36,900 nt of DNA from NCBI GenBank assembly GCA_039199225.1, contig JBCCSZ010000027.1, forward strand, positions 1 through 36,900. Reading direction: 5' to 3'. The DNA comes from JBCCSZ01 sp039199225 (lineage in GTDB: Bacteria; Bacteroidota; Bacteroidia; Chitinophagales; Saprospiraceae). The position numbers were made by a program, and so were the translations under genes. Position 1 is the stretch's first letter, and every line of letters begins with the position of its first letter. Shown here piece by piece: positions 1 to 7,908 of the stretch. The notes under the pieces were generated by a model. That model was given only the letters and a program-made list of their open reading frames with translations. It had not been told where the DNA came from and did no database searches.

Positions 1-103
1 CAAAAAGTTCGTTCGAAACAAAACAAAGTAGTAAAACATCGGTTTATAATAGTGATACTATCATAACTTATAGTAAAATAATCTTCCTCAAAACTATAGA
101 AAC

Positions 104-643
104 ATGGTCAATTCAGCATTTCATCAAAACCTGGTCAGTTCCCTTGGACCGATGCGGTCGTTTGCGTTGAATCTTACTCGCAATGCAGAAGATGCCAACG
201 ACCTAATACAAGAAACAGCACTGAGAGCACTTAGACACAAGGACAAATTCAGCCCGGGCTCTAACCTAAAAGCCTGGTTGGCCACTATTATGCGCAATAC
301 CTTTATCAACAAGTTGAGAGCAGCCAAGCGACGTGCCGTATTGAGTGACGGATCGAGCAATACCTATTTAATCGATTCCGACATTCGGCAGTTCGTTCGA
401 AATGATGGAGAGTCTTACATCATGCAAGAAGAATTGGTTACCATCGTCGACCAACTCGACAAGAAGTTCAAAGAACCTTTCTTATTGCATTACAATGGTT
501 ATTCCTACGAGGAGATCGCTACCCAATTACAAATGCCCATTGGAACCATCAAAAGCAGAATATATACAGCGCGGCAATATCTCAGAAAAGAGGTTACAAG
601 GCTTTACAAAGCTGATAATTACAGAGAGTTGGTAGCTAACTAG
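104..643 (+). CDS. ECF-family RNA polymerase sigma factor (sigma-70 regions 2 and 4)
   Basis: This 179-residue protein has the two-domain plan of an extracytoplasmic-function sigma factor, which directs core RNA polymerase to a small set of promoters. Residues about 9-72 form region 2, with the family's D-A-x-D-L-x-Q-E-T helix around residues 30-39 and the F-x-P-G-S-N-L-x-A-W-L segment at 49-59. Residues about 111-163 form region 4, with a helix-turn-helix around Y-E-E-I-A-T and P-I-G-T-I-K-S-R (135-152) that would read the -35 element. Its length is normal for the family. The ATG at 104 is the first in-frame start. No anti-sigma gene follows; the next gene, 45 bp downstream on the same strand, is a TetR regulator, so the two may be co-transcribed. 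The target promoters cannot be told from the sequence. Confidence 0.93.
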   Translation: MVNSAFHQNLVSSLGPMRSFALNLTRNAEDANDLIQETALRALRHKDKFSPGSNLKAWLATIMRNTFINKLRAAKRRAVLSDGSSNTYLIDSDIRQFVRNDGESYIMQEELVTIVDQLDKKFKEPFLLHYNGYSYEEIATQLQMPIGTIKSRIYTARQYLRKEVTRLYKADNYRELVAN

Positions 644-688
644 CGTTTATCGGCCGTATTCATCTTTCATCCACTTAATCTTTCTGCC

Positions 689-1399
689 ATGATTAATAGC
701 GTATCTGTCAATCTCAAAATAAATCCGAACCTTTGTCTTAGAGACCCTCAAAAAACCAATCTTGGGCAAAAGATTTTACAGCACAGTATTTTACTAATAC
801 ATGAGTATGGCCTGGAACAGTTTACCTTCAAAAAGCTAGCAAAGCGGATCGACTCCACGGAAGCCTCCATCTACCGTTACTTCGAGAACAAACACATCCT
901 GTTCATCTACCTTCTCAATTGGTATTGGGAATGGGTCCGATTCAGGATCGAATTACAGACCCTCAACGTCAAAGAACCGATACAGCGATTGAAGACAGCC
1001 GTTCGCGTCCTGGTCGATGCGACGCAAAGAAGTATGGATACGGCTTATATCGATGAAGACATCCTACACAAGATCGTCGTCAGCGAAGGCACAAAAGGCT
1101 ATCATTCCATCAGCGTAGACGAGGAGAACCGAGAAGGATTCTTCTTGGCCTACAAAGCACTGTGCAAAGTCATAGCCGACCTTGTCCTAGCCATCAATCC
1201 AAACTTTCCTTACCCCCGCTCCTTGGCGAGCATGCTCATCGAGACGGCCAACAATAATCTCTATTTTTCCATGCATCTGCCAAGATTGACAGACATAGAA
1301 GGAAATGATCCTGATCTGAATAAGAAGGTGGGAGACTTGCTGGAATTCATCGTCTTTAAGTTGGCAGACCAAGACGGGACTCACGTAAAAGACGCCTAG
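689..1399 (+). CDS. TetR/AcrR-family transcriptional regulator
   Basis: This 236-residue protein has a TetR-type N-terminal DNA-binding domain. Residues about 26-72 carry the helix-turn-helix, with the family's F-T-F-K-K-L-A...A-S-I-Y-R-Y-F-x-N-K pattern. The remaining ~160 residues are helical and form the ligand-binding and dimerisation part, which is not conserved enough to name a ligand. An aromatic stretch (Y-L-L-N-W-Y-W-E-W) follows the HTH. The gene lies 45 bp after the ECF sigma factor on the same strand. It ends 59 bp from the convergent pcrB, with a hairpin terminator between them. Targets are unknown. In this window, genes of acyl-CoA metabolism are possible targets because TetR proteins often regulate fatty-acid genes, but nothing in the sequence proves it. 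Confidence 0.9.
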   Translation: MINSVSVNLKINPNLCLRDPQKTNLGQKILQHSILLIHEYGLEQFTFKKLAKRIDSTEASIYRYFENKHILFIYLLNWYWEWVRFRIELQTLNVKEPIQRLKTAVRVLVDATQRSMDTAYIDEDILHKIVVSEGTKGYHSISVDEENREGFFLAYKALCKVIADLVLAINPNFPYPRSLASMLIETANNNLYFSMHLPRLTDIEGNDPDLNKKVGDLLEFIVFKLADQDGTHVKDA

Positions 1400-1408
1400 A
1401 CAAACAAT

Positions 1409-1438
1409 AGCAGCATGGTTAAAGCGAGCCATGCTGCT
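1409..1438. terminator. Bidirectional hairpin terminator between the TetR gene and pcrB
   Basis: A perfect 10-bp inverted repeat, AGCAGCATGG and CCATGCTGCT, encloses a 10-nt loop between two convergent genes. On the minus strand it is followed by ATTGTTTG, a weak U-rich tail, which suits termination of pcrB. On the plus strand no U-run follows. Confidence 0.7.
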
Positions 1439-1458
1439 CGCAGGACAGGGATGATTCT

Positions 1459-2223
1459 TTACTCTGGAATGGCTGCCTTTTGGCCCTCCTTAACTGCTGC
1501 GGCCATCTCTAGGACCAATTGAGGATCTTTTTCTATCGCATTCCCCACGACTATTACATCGGCACCTGCCTCCACATTCTGGCGAGCTTTCTCGGGTGTT
1601 CGAATCCCTCCTCCAACAATCAAGGGAACTTTGATGGCACTGCTAACGCATTCTATCATCGATTCACTGATCGGATTTTTCGCGCCACTACCCGCATCCA
1701 TATACATCATTTTCAATCCCAGCATTTCGCCAGCGACCGCGGTACAAAGCGCCACGTCGTCCTTATTGGCTGGAATGGGCTGTGTGTTGCTCATGTAGGA
1801 AACCGTCGTCGGTACGCCTCCATCTATCAGCATATATCCCGTGGAAATGATCTCTAGCGGGCTGACTTTCAGGTAGGGTGCCGTAATAACGTGTTTGCCG
1901 ATAAGAAGATCGGCATTGCGCCCGGAGATGAGCGACAAAAAGAGAATGGCATCCGCCCGGTAGCTCAACTGGAAGGAATTGCCGGGGAAGAGAATCATCG
2001 GTATGTCGCAGCGATCTTTAATGCTCTGCAAGCAATGATCCAGCATATTGTTGACGACCAGGCTGCCGCCAATGAAAAAGTAATCGACACCTGCTTTGGT
2101 GGCCAAGTCCAATGTTTTGTCCATATTACCCAGGCGTACTTTGTCCGGATCGATAAGAACAACGAATTTTTTTTCACCATGCACTTTGGCATGTAGCAAG
2201 GAGTCATAGAGTGTTGGCGTCAT
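1459..2223 (-). CDS. pcrB: PcrB-type geranylgeranylglyceryl/heptaprenylglyceryl phosphate synthase
   Basis: This TIM-barrel prenyltransferase of the GGGP-synthase family joins a polyprenyl diphosphate to glycerol-1-phosphate. Diagnostic segments are V-L-I-D-P-D-K near the N-terminus, F-I-G-G-S, the F-P-G-N motif, the S-T-G-Y-M-L-I-D-G-G segment, M-D-A-G-S-G-A, and the phosphate-binding V-G-G-G-I-R near the C-terminus. The start chosen is ATG at 2223 (254 residues, the usual family length). An upstream in-frame TTG at 2271 would add 16 residues, but it lies inside the -33 element of a canonical promoter (2240-2272), so it cannot be in the message made from that promoter. The gene is divergent from a small lipoprotein gene. 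The physiological product in Bacteroidota is not settled; the family assignment is secure. Confidence 0.92.
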   Translation of the reverse strand: MTPTLYDSLLHAKVHGEKKFVVLIDPDKVRLGNMDKTLDLATKAGVDYFFIGGSLVVNNMLDHCLQSIKDRCDIPMILFPGNSFQLSYRADAILFLSLISGRNADLLIGKHVITAPYLKVSPLEIISTGYMLIDGGVPTTVSYMSNTQPIPANKDDVALCTAVAGEMLGLKMMYMDAGSGAKNPISESMIECVSSAIKVPLIVGGGIRTPEKARQNVEAGADVIVVGNAIEKDPQLVLEMAAAVKEGQKAAIPE

Positions 2224-2239
2224 GGCCGGGTGTTTGAAC

Positions 2240-2272
2240 CAAAGATAGAGTGGATTCTGGAGATTTAACAAA
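2240..2272 (-). promoter_or_regulatory. Bacteroidota-type promoter of pcrB
   Basis: Read on the minus strand, TTTG (2269-2272) is followed after 21 nt by TATCTTTG (2240-2247), a full match to the phylum's -33/-7 pattern TTTG-N19..21-TAnnTTTG. Transcription would start near 2235, about 12 nt before the ATG at 2223. This decides the pcrB start. Confidence 0.75.
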
Positions 2273-2302
2273 AAATATCACTGAATAGTGGTATTATTGA
2301 TA

Positions 2303-3055
2303 ATGAAGTGCCTTCCCCTTTATATCACTTTACTTTTATTGGTTAGTTGTTTGTTACCCTCCTGCATAAGCGTCCGTCCCTACAGCATTGCCACGCTCGG
2401 CGCCGAAAACACCCCTTATTCCAGTCTATTTTACAACGGTAAAGATACCTCTGCCCTGTACGCATCGGCCAATGTCTTCAGCTCTTCCAATGCTTACCAC
2501 CGCAAAGAATCCAATTTTTTTGCTCGATTCGATTTGCACAAGACGCATGTTCACAAAATGGGGGCCTACAGCTATGGCGCCTTTGGCTACAGAGGAAGCT
2601 ACTCCATACGGGATTTTGAACCATTTGAAGGCCATAAAAACTTCTATGGGCTAGGCGCGCGCACAGAAGCCTTGTTACGACTACAATTGGGAAATGTGCA
2701 AATCGAACCCATTGGTATTGGACTCAGTTTCTTGCATGAAGGCGGAAGCTTTCGAAGATTTCGAAGGCGTGCCAATCGCTCTGGCGACATCATCGACGGC
2801 TCACCTGGCTGGCTGGACCTCAACTTGAGTGCCTTGAATAAAGTCAGCTGGCGGTTGGCCAATAAAAAAAGCCTGGGCGTCAATTTCGCACTGGGAAAGA
2901 ATTTCAGCAATAAATCTATTGACAATCTGACCTTCGTCAGTGGATTTCATTTGCAACTCGACGATACTTACATTCGCTTTGCACTGGCCGAAGGCAGTCT
3001 GGGAAGGTCCAATCAAAGCCTATTAATGCTTGGCATCCAGTTCAAACTCCGATAA
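2303..3055 (+). CDS. Putative outer-membrane-associated lipoprotein, unknown function
   Basis: I do not recognise this 250-residue protein. It begins with a hydrophobic signal sequence ending in L-P-S-C (Cys21), a plausible lipobox (a second cysteine at 16 is a weaker candidate), so it is probably a lipoprotein. The rest is rich in Gly, Ser and aromatic residues in alternating strand-like patterns. It ends L-G-I-Q-F-K-L-R, as a beta-barrel strand might. There is an Arg-rich turn (F-R-R-F-R-R-R-A-N-R) in the middle. A GTG at 2288 could add five residues, but the ATG at 2303 gives a better signal peptide with a Lys in its n-region. The gene is divergent from pcrB and ends 2 bp before the convergent meaB stop. 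It could be a small beta-barrel or a surface lipoprotein. Confidence 0.75.
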   Translation: MKCLPLYITLLLLVSCLLPSCISVRPYSIATLGAENTPYSSLFYNGKDTSALYASANVFSSSNAYHRKESNFFARFDLHKTHVHKMGAYSYGAFGYRGSYSIRDFEPFEGHKNFYGLGARTEALLRLQLGNVQIEPIGIGLSFLHEGGSFRRFRRRANRSGDIIDGSPGWLDLNLSALNKVSWRLANKKSLGVNFALGKNFSNKSIDNLTFVSGFHLQLDDTYIRFALAEGSLGRSNQSLLMLGIQFKLR

Positions 3056-3057
3056 GT

Positions 3058-4122
3058 TTATTTGCTGGATTTGTTGAATAAATTCAGCAGCCGTTCAGCT
3101 CCTTCAAAAGGACTCATTCGGCCGTTTTGAACAGCTTCTTCGATCTGTGGCTTCATTTTTTGTACGGCCTCATGCTCTTTCAGGGCATCCAATAAGCGCC
3201 CGACAATGCTCTCCTGCAACCAGTATAAGGCTTGTTCGCTGCGCCGCTGCTCAAAGTAACCGCTTTCTTTGGCTTGTTGTGCATAAGCTTGGATACTGTC
3301 CCACGTCTCTACCATCCCCTTTCCTTCTAGGGCCGAAGCCAGCAGCACCTCTACGGCTTGGCCACTGGCCTTGGGTGGAAACAAGTGAAGCGCTCGGGAA
3401 TAGTCTTTTTTAGCCTGCCGAGCCAAGGAAAGCCGATCGCCATCCGCTTTGTTGATCAAAATGCCATCTGCCATTTCCACGATCCCCCGCTTGATCCCCT
3501 GTAACTCATCTCCGGCCCCAGGTAGAAGCAAGAGCAAAAAGTAATCAACCATAGAATGAACCGCAATCTCTGATTGCCCAACACCAACCGTTTCTACAAA
3601 CAGTAAATCGTATCCGGCAGCCTCGCAAAGGATAATTGTCTCGCGGGTATTCCGAGCAACGCCACCCAAAGAGCGCCCTGCTGGCGAAGGACGAATAAAA
3701 GCATTGGTATCGATGGACAATTTGCTCATCCGGGTTTTATCTCCAAGGATGCTGCCCCGGCTCAGTTGACTGCTTGGGTCGATGGCCAGCACCGCTATGC
3801 GATGCCCCTTTTCCAACAGAGCCTGACCGAACGACTCGATGAAGGTACTTTTTCCAACACCGGGCGTCCCTGTGATCCCAATCCGGAGCGATCGATTGGC
3901 ATGCGGCAAACAAGCCTCGATGATCTGACGGGCCATCTCGCGGTGGCGCTCCAAATGGCTTTCAACAATGGTAATGGCCTGGCCCAGCAGCACTCGGTCG
4001 CCTGCCAAAATTCCGTCTACATATTCGTGGACGGCTCGCAAGCTGCGGCGCTTGCGTGCAGTAGGACGAGGCGACTCCTCAGATTTGCCTCCCAAAGGCT
4101 CAGAATTGGGTGATTTTGGCAT
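3058..4122 (-). CDS. meaB: Methylmalonyl-CoA mutase-associated GTPase MeaB (G3E family)
   Basis: This 354-residue P-loop GTPase guards and reloads adenosylcobalamin in methylmalonyl-CoA mutase. The Walker A motif G-T-P-G-V-G-K-S-T is at residues 85-93. It is followed by the family segments A-I-D-P-S-S, G-S-I-L-G-D-K-T-R-M, F-I-R-P-S-P-A-G-R-S-L-G-G-V, the switch-like E-T-V-G-V-G-Q-S-E, and N-K-A-D (base recognition). The C-terminal helices (about 290-350) match the MeaB dimerisation arm. Its partner subunits MutA and MutB are in the same window but 2.5 kb and 15 kb away and not in an operon with it. The ATG start at 4122 is followed upstream by AT-rich DNA carrying a perfect TGTTAAA inverted repeat at the likely transcription start. 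The fused mutase IcmF carries its own G-domain, so this protein most likely serves MutAB. Confidence 0.96.
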   Translation of the reverse strand: MPKSPNSEPLGGKSEESPRPTARKRRSLRAVHEYVDGILAGDRVLLGQAITIVESHLERHREMARQIIEACLPHANRSLRIGITGTPGVGKSTFIESFGQALLEKGHRIAVLAIDPSSQLSRGSILGDKTRMSKLSIDTNAFIRPSPAGRSLGGVARNTRETIILCEAAGYDLLFVETVGVGQSEIAVHSMVDYFLLLLLPGAGDELQGIKRGIVEMADGILINKADGDRLSLARQAKKDYSRALHLFPPKASGQAVEVLLASALEGKGMVETWDSIQAYAQQAKESGYFEQRRSEQALYWLQESIVGRLLDALKEHEAVQKMKPQIEEAVQNGRMSPFEGAERLLNLFNKSSK

Positions 4123-4132
4123 TCAAAGACGG

Positions 4133-4149
4133 TGTTAAAGTTTTTAACA
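4133..4149. promoter_or_regulatory. Operator-like inverted repeat upstream of meaB
   Basis: TGTTAAA (4133-4139) and its exact complement TTTAACA (4143-4149) are separated by 3 nt, 10 nt upstream of the meaB ATG. A near-consensus -7 box (TTAATTTG on the minus strand, 4154-4161, seven of eight positions) lies immediately upstream, so the repeat would cover the transcription start. Further TGTTAAA copies lie at 4166-4172 (minus), 4206-4212, 4248-4254 and 4345-4351 (plus). The cognate protein is unknown. Confidence 0.5.
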
Positions 4150-4571
4150 TGTGCAAATTAAACTATTTAACACATATATTATAACCTGATTATCAATATT
4201 ATATTTGTTAAATGAATTAACTTTAAGATGCGAGTAACACCTCATCCTGTTAAATAGTATTAAGGTTGCTAAAATACGGCTTTTCGGACCTCAGAGGGCT
4301 GGTTTTGCACGATTTTTCTATATAGTTTTACAGCAACAAACAGATGTTAAACAATCTCACAAGCCTTATCTACAAATGAAGTGTATGCAACTGGTTGACA
4401 AAAAATATCCCGCAAGACTAATCCCATTCGAGCGACGATCCTACGCTCTTCGACATTCCGAACCTTACATTCCAACGACTGAAAATTATTCTAATTTCTA
4501 AAGATAACCCGCGTGCGATCCCCGCTCTTTGAGCTAGGCAAAAGGTAAATGCTCACTGGGTTTTTTAGAGA

Positions 4572-4620
4572 GAAACAATTGACTTGACCTACATGCGCAG
4601 GATGGCTGTCCTATTGTTTC
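4572..4620. repeat. Inverted repeat / stem-loop (first of two)
   Basis: GAAACAAT (4572-4579) is matched exactly by ATTGTTTC (4613-4620). Three more base pairs (GAC/GTC) follow inside after a small asymmetric bulge. A nested AGGA/TCCT pair lies in the loop. Together with the next stem-loop it could belong to one folded RNA. Confidence 0.5.
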
Positions 4621-4660
4621 ACCCTAGGTGGATCGCAACGATCAAAAAGACATTGTTACC

Positions 4661-4739
4661 CGTTGGTGGCCGGCAGGCAGCTGATTCTTATTTGTATAAC
4701 AAGTAATTGTTGAGCTCTCTTACCCTGCCGCCACTGACG
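4661..4739. repeat. Long bulged stem-loop with an inner hairpin (second of two)
   Basis: The arms at 4661-4677 and 4724-4739 pair over 16 positions, allowing two G-U pairs and one bulged C; the core is GTGG-C-CGGCAGG against CCTGCCGCCAC. Inside, TTATTTGT (4689-4696) pairs with ACAAGTAA (4700-4707) around an ATA loop with one wobble. AGCT/AGCT can pair between the two. It could be a structured RNA, or a relic or small non-autonomous repeat element. No U-run follows it, so a simple terminator is unlikely. Confidence 0.5.
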
Positions 4740-5299
4740 AATCAACACTCCTTTTAGCGCATCAAACAAAACGAAAGCGTACCGCTATGAAAACCCCCAC
4801 GACTAAATACGTATTGGTATGATGGTAAAAAATTAGTCGTCTCTTCATCAATCTCGTACCCCGATGCCGGATAATGGCATACGCACCTCAAATCGAACAA
4901 GATAATCTTGAAGTTATCGGCAGAGGGGTACTTTTTCCATTCCAAAGTATGCCATGACTTGGTCACATCTCTCGTCTTCAAACAGTATATTTACCCTCAA
5001 ACTGTTAAAGTTTCCAATTTTATTTGCCAAAAAACTGACCCTTTTCTCGTTTTTTCGTCTAACACTTATATTCGCGGCCAGATGATGCATCTGACCACAG
5101 CGCAAAATCAATCGAACATTGCACCACTCAATCTACGTTTGACTATAAACTTCAAGTTGCGATCTGTTTCAAAGAAAGTCTTTAACTCGAATATTCGATA
5201 TGAAACCAATGGATTTCTTTCAAAATTCTCCATTAATGCTTTCATTCATCGCAACTTGGCTCATAAAATTAATTCCATTTAGCAAAAACCATTTCTATC

Positions 5300-6559
5300 A
5301 TGAGAAAAAATCTCTCACTAATCGTTTGTCTGAGCTTATTAACTATTTTTTTCATTACCTCCTGTGGGGAAGACGAAACACCCGGTGGTGGTACACTGCC
5401 CATTCCACCAAGTATCAGCTTGCTGGCAGAAGCCGGCTTTATCAGTAGCAATTCGAATGCGGAATTGACCGATACCCTCAAATTTAAAATCAAGGCGGAC
5501 ATTGGAGATGCCGAACTCAACGGACTAACTGTCACAGAGAATGGCACCGACGTTCCTGTAGGCAGCACCGGAAGGCTGATTTTCCCTCACATTGGCGACA
5601 GTCCATCCCTGGCCAACAATCCACAGGTCATCACGGGCGCAGATGCCAGTGGCTTGACTTGGGAGGTCTTCATCCTCAACCCTGGCTCCGGCGGTACCTT
5701 TACCTATACTTTTCAAGTAATCGACAAGGATCAACAAACGGACAACATCAGTGTAGATGTCACCATCAATACCATTCCTCCTTTCATCAACTATGCAGGA
5801 GGTGCTAGTCTCAATGTAAAAACGGAGGAATTGATTGCCATCAACCTGGAAATCACCACAGGTTCCAGCCGCCTTCAAAGCATCAGTGTTTTGGAAGATG
5901 GTCTGTTCATAGAGGCAAGCAGACTTCGTTACAAAAATCCTGACATCAGCAACGAATTTGCTGAAAACCCACTCCCCTTTCCAGAATTGGATAAGGACAG
6001 CTTCAACAGCACAATCTACTTGCGGACCAGCGACAAAATTCTCACCCAATCCTATACCATCGAAGTAATAGATGAGGCAGGTGAAATAGCAAATGTCAAC
6101 ATTCAAATCTCTAGCGGCATCTTCCCAGCCATTCTATTGTCCAATGCAGACGGACCAGTAGGTGTTTTCGGGGGTCTCGACCTTTCTGTACCCGAAAGTG
6201 TTCCATCTAACTCTATGCTGGCCGATATAGTCGATCAAGGCATCGACATCAATAAGGTGGCAGCAGAAAACTGGATTCAAAAAATCGAGCCTGCCAATGG
6301 TGCGTCTTTGAGAATACCAGATGGTTTCCAACCAGAGACTTTCGACTTCGACAGCTTCACTGAAAAGCAGCAGATCGTCGATCTGTACGATGCAGGTACA
6401 AGCATCACTGAGTCAGATGTCGTAGCAGTTGACGATGTTTTCATTGTGAAAACAGCAGCCGACAATTACTTCCTGATGAAGGTTACAGCCATAGAAATTA
6501 CACCAGATAATAACTTGGATAACTACAAACTGACGGTCAAGCAGGCCATTGTTCAGTAA
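5300..6559 (+). CDS. Secreted lipoprotein with Ig-like repeats, unknown function
   Basis: This 419-residue protein starts with a lipoprotein signal peptide (M-R-K-N-L... F-I-T-S-C, lipidated Cys22). A short acidic and Gly-rich linker follows (E-D-E-T-P-G-G-G). Residues about 40-155 and 165-275 look like two beta-sandwich modules sharing a layout: a strand with a V-x-E-D/N-G turn, an N-P-x acidic patch, and a terminal Y-T-F/I-x-V-I-D-x-x-x segment. The rest (about 280-419) has no evident module but contains alternating hydrophobic strands and ends in V-K-Q-A-I-V-Q. I cannot assign a function; a surface-exposed adhesion or scaffold role is only a guess. The gene stands alone after a 1.2 kb non-coding stretch and ends at a strong hairpin shared with the convergent mutA. 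Confidence 0.85.
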   Translation: MRKNLSLIVCLSLLTIFFITSCGEDETPGGGTLPIPPSISLLAEAGFISSNSNAELTDTLKFKIKADIGDAELNGLTVTENGTDVPVGSTGRLIFPHIGDSPSLANNPQVITGADASGLTWEVFILNPGSGGTFTYTFQVIDKDQQTDNISVDVTINTIPPFINYAGGASLNVKTEELIAINLEITTGSSRLQSISVLEDGLFIEASRLRYKNPDISNEFAENPLPFPELDKDSFNSTIYLRTSDKILTQSYTIEVIDEAGEIANVNIQISSGIFPAILLSNADGPVGVFGGLDLSVPESVPSNSMLADIVDQGIDINKVAAENWIQKIEPANGASLRIPDGFQPETFDFDSFTEKQQIVDLYDAGTSITESDVVAVDDVFIVKTAADNYFLMKVTAIEITPDNNLDNYKLTVKQAIVQ

Positions 6560-6574
6560 GTTTTTCGCCGAGTA

Positions 6575-6637
6575 AACAGCGAGCAGTAGGCAAGCCCCAA
6601 TACACTTTCAAAGGGCATTGGCCTACTGCTTACTGTT
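6575..6637. terminator. Bidirectional terminator hairpin between the lipoprotein gene and mutA
   Basis: AGCAGTAGGC (6582-6591) pairs perfectly with GCCTACTGCT (6621-6630). The stem extends outward by AACAG/CTGTT across a 2x2 internal loop, and inward by CAAT/ATTG after a bulge. It sits between two convergent genes. U-runs are weak, so its action on both strands is inferred. Confidence 0.75.
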
Positions 6638-6640
6638 AGA

Positions 6641-7753
6641 TTACCGACTCTCCCCCAGCCTTTCCCACACGGCTCTTGCCAATTTCTGAGTCATCTGTTC
6701 GATGTAATAACTCCCAGCCGCCGGATCAACCACTCGATCGAGGAAGCTTTCCATTTTTAAGACGTGCTGTAAATTGCGGGCCACCCGGCGGGTAAAAGCC
6801 GTCGGCGTTTCGAAGGAGGCATTGGCCGGAGCGATGTAGAGGCGGGATATACCACCGATGGCAGCAGATAGCGCCTGGGTCGTGGCCCGGATCATATTGT
6901 CGTGTTTCTCCTCCGTCTGAGAAGCGTCAGATAGATGGGCTTCCACTGTGGCATGGGTGGGCGTGAGGCCATAAGCAGAAAGAACATTGGCCCAGAGGAG
7001 GTGGAAGGCCCGAATTTTCGCAATCTCCACGAAATAACTCGTTCCAATTCCAATTTTGAAATACAACTTACTGCTGTGGGCGGCTAAGTCAACCCCTTGA
7101 ACAGTCCACTCATCTAAAAGCGACATAGCTGCCTCCAACAGCTCTACCATGGCTGCCACAGGCCCTTGTGCCTCCTCGCTAAGGGAGCTTTCCACTACAG
7201 CGTAGAGATCGAAGGCAGGCAGCTGTTGAAAAGCCAGCGTCGACACCTCAGTTGAGGAGGTAGCAATGGCTCCCTTGAGGCTTGCCTTGTCCACTTGAAG
7301 GGTGGCTAACCACTGCACAAAACCTTCCAATACATTTGAAGCAGCCTCCTTTGGCATATCTCTTAAATCGAGGTTCAAAAAGATCATTTGAGGCATCACA
7401 CCGTGGAGGGCCACCGACCAATCCCAATCACTCAGAGCCGATGCAAAGCGAATCAAGGGCGCTTCCACCCCTTTTTGGAGTGCCGTTATCAAAAGCGTAT
7501 TTACCGCCTTTTCCCCTTCCACCGCTTCAAACTGCTCGCCGATGTGCCAATCGTTGTTGCGACGCCGGGCGCCAATCGCCGATTGACCAGCTGTAGAGGC
7601 ATCTTCCCGATGAACAAAAGGAGGCATTTCAATACCCTGGTCAATGGCCCAGTGCAACTCCTCCATTGGTCGTCCTTTCAACTCTTTGGCGACCCGCTCC
7701 AACCAATCATTCTTAGAAGCTGGATCAAAATCGGAAAATAGATTTGTACTCAT
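6641..7753 (-). CDS. mutA: Methylmalonyl-CoA mutase small (non-catalytic) subunit, short form
   Basis: This 370-residue protein matches the small subunit of heterodimeric methylmalonyl-CoA mutase, which pairs with MutB. Recognisable segments are L-F-x-D-F-x-P-A-S-K-x-D-W near the N-terminus, F-K-I-G-I-G-T-S-Y-F-V-E-I-A-K-I-R-A (the equivalent of the large subunit's G-M-N-H-F-M-E-I-A-K-L-R-A), and D-P-A-A-G-S-Y-Y-I-E at the C-terminus. The protein stops right after this last motif, so it has the barrel domain but no B12-binding domain. The ATG at 7753 is chosen because a promoter (7783-7817) lies between it and the longer in-frame start at 7846. The partner mutB is about 12 kb away on the other strand, an unusual separation. 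The gene is divergent from the cysteine desulfurase gene. Confidence 0.88.
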   Translation of the reverse strand: MSTNLFSDFDPASKNDWLERVAKELKGRPMEELHWAIDQGIEMPPFVHREDASTAGQSAIGARRRNNDWHIGEQFEAVEGEKAVNTLLITALQKGVEAPLIRFASALSDWDWSVALHGVMPQMIFLNLDLRDMPKEAASNVLEGFVQWLATLQVDKASLKGAIATSSTEVSTLAFQQLPAFDLYAVVESSLSEEAQGPVAAMVELLEAAMSLLDEWTVQGVDLAAHSSKLYFKIGIGTSYFVEIAKIRAFHLLWANVLSAYGLTPTHATVEAHLSDASQTEEKHDNMIRATTQALSAAIGGISRLYIAPANASFETPTAFTRRVARNLQHVLKMESFLDRVVDPAAGSYYIEQMTQKLARAVWERLGESR

Positions 7754-7782
7754 ATCAATCGCATATTTGGTCAAAGGCAGCC

Positions 7783-7817
7783 CAAAAATAAGGATTCCAT
7801 TCTTTTTCCTTTTCAAA
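7783..7817 (-). promoter_or_regulatory. Bacteroidota-type promoter of mutA
   Basis: On the minus strand TTTG (7814-7817) precedes a perfect -7 box TATTTTTG (7783-7790) by 23 nt, slightly longer than the usual 19-21. The inferred start near 7779 leaves a leader of about 25 nt before the ATG at 7753 and rules out the in-frame start at 7846 for this message. Confidence 0.6.
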
Positions 7818-7908
7818 AAACGCACTAAATGCCTTTTATTCCTCACAGCCTAAAGGATATAAATTACAAACGACAACGCATTTGAATGAAAGGCTTTAAC
7901 TTTATCCC

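Larger units (their letters stand above)
4123..5299. other. Gene-free 1.18 kb intergenic region upstream of meaB and a lipoprotein gene
   Basis: I find no convincing gene here on either strand. The open frames present begin with TTG, are short, and have compositions unlike the neighbouring proteins. The left third is AT-rich and holds the TGTTAAA sites next to meaB. The middle (4572-4739) holds two structured inverted repeats. The right third (about 4750-5290) is AT-rich, runs up to the lipoprotein start at 5300, and shows no full TTTG/TAnnTTTG promoter. Confidence 0.6.

Noticed and set aside
6..402. A 13-bp direct repeat (AGTTCGTTCGAAA at 6-18 and 390-402)
   Set aside because: One copy lies within the ECF coding sequence and there is no third copy or flanking structure, so it is probably chance.
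4631..4643. A GATCG-CAA-CGATC mini-hairpin as a terminator
   Set aside because: The stem is only 5 bp and the A-run follows it on the plus strand, so it gives no U-tract after the stem in either direction.
4754..4981. A 75-codon minus-strand frame, possible remnant of a decayed gene
   Set aside because: It starts with TTG just after a stop codon and matches no family I recognise. A gene relic cannot be excluded but is not supported.
4908..5282. A 124-codon plus-strand frame in the intergenic region
   Set aside because: It starts with TTG, is very low in acidic residues, lies in AT-rich DNA, and resembles no family I know.
5525..6106. A 193-codon open frame on the minus strand inside the 5300-6559 lipoprotein gene
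   Set aside because: The plus-strand protein has a clean lipoprotein signal and repeated modules; the antisense frame has none.
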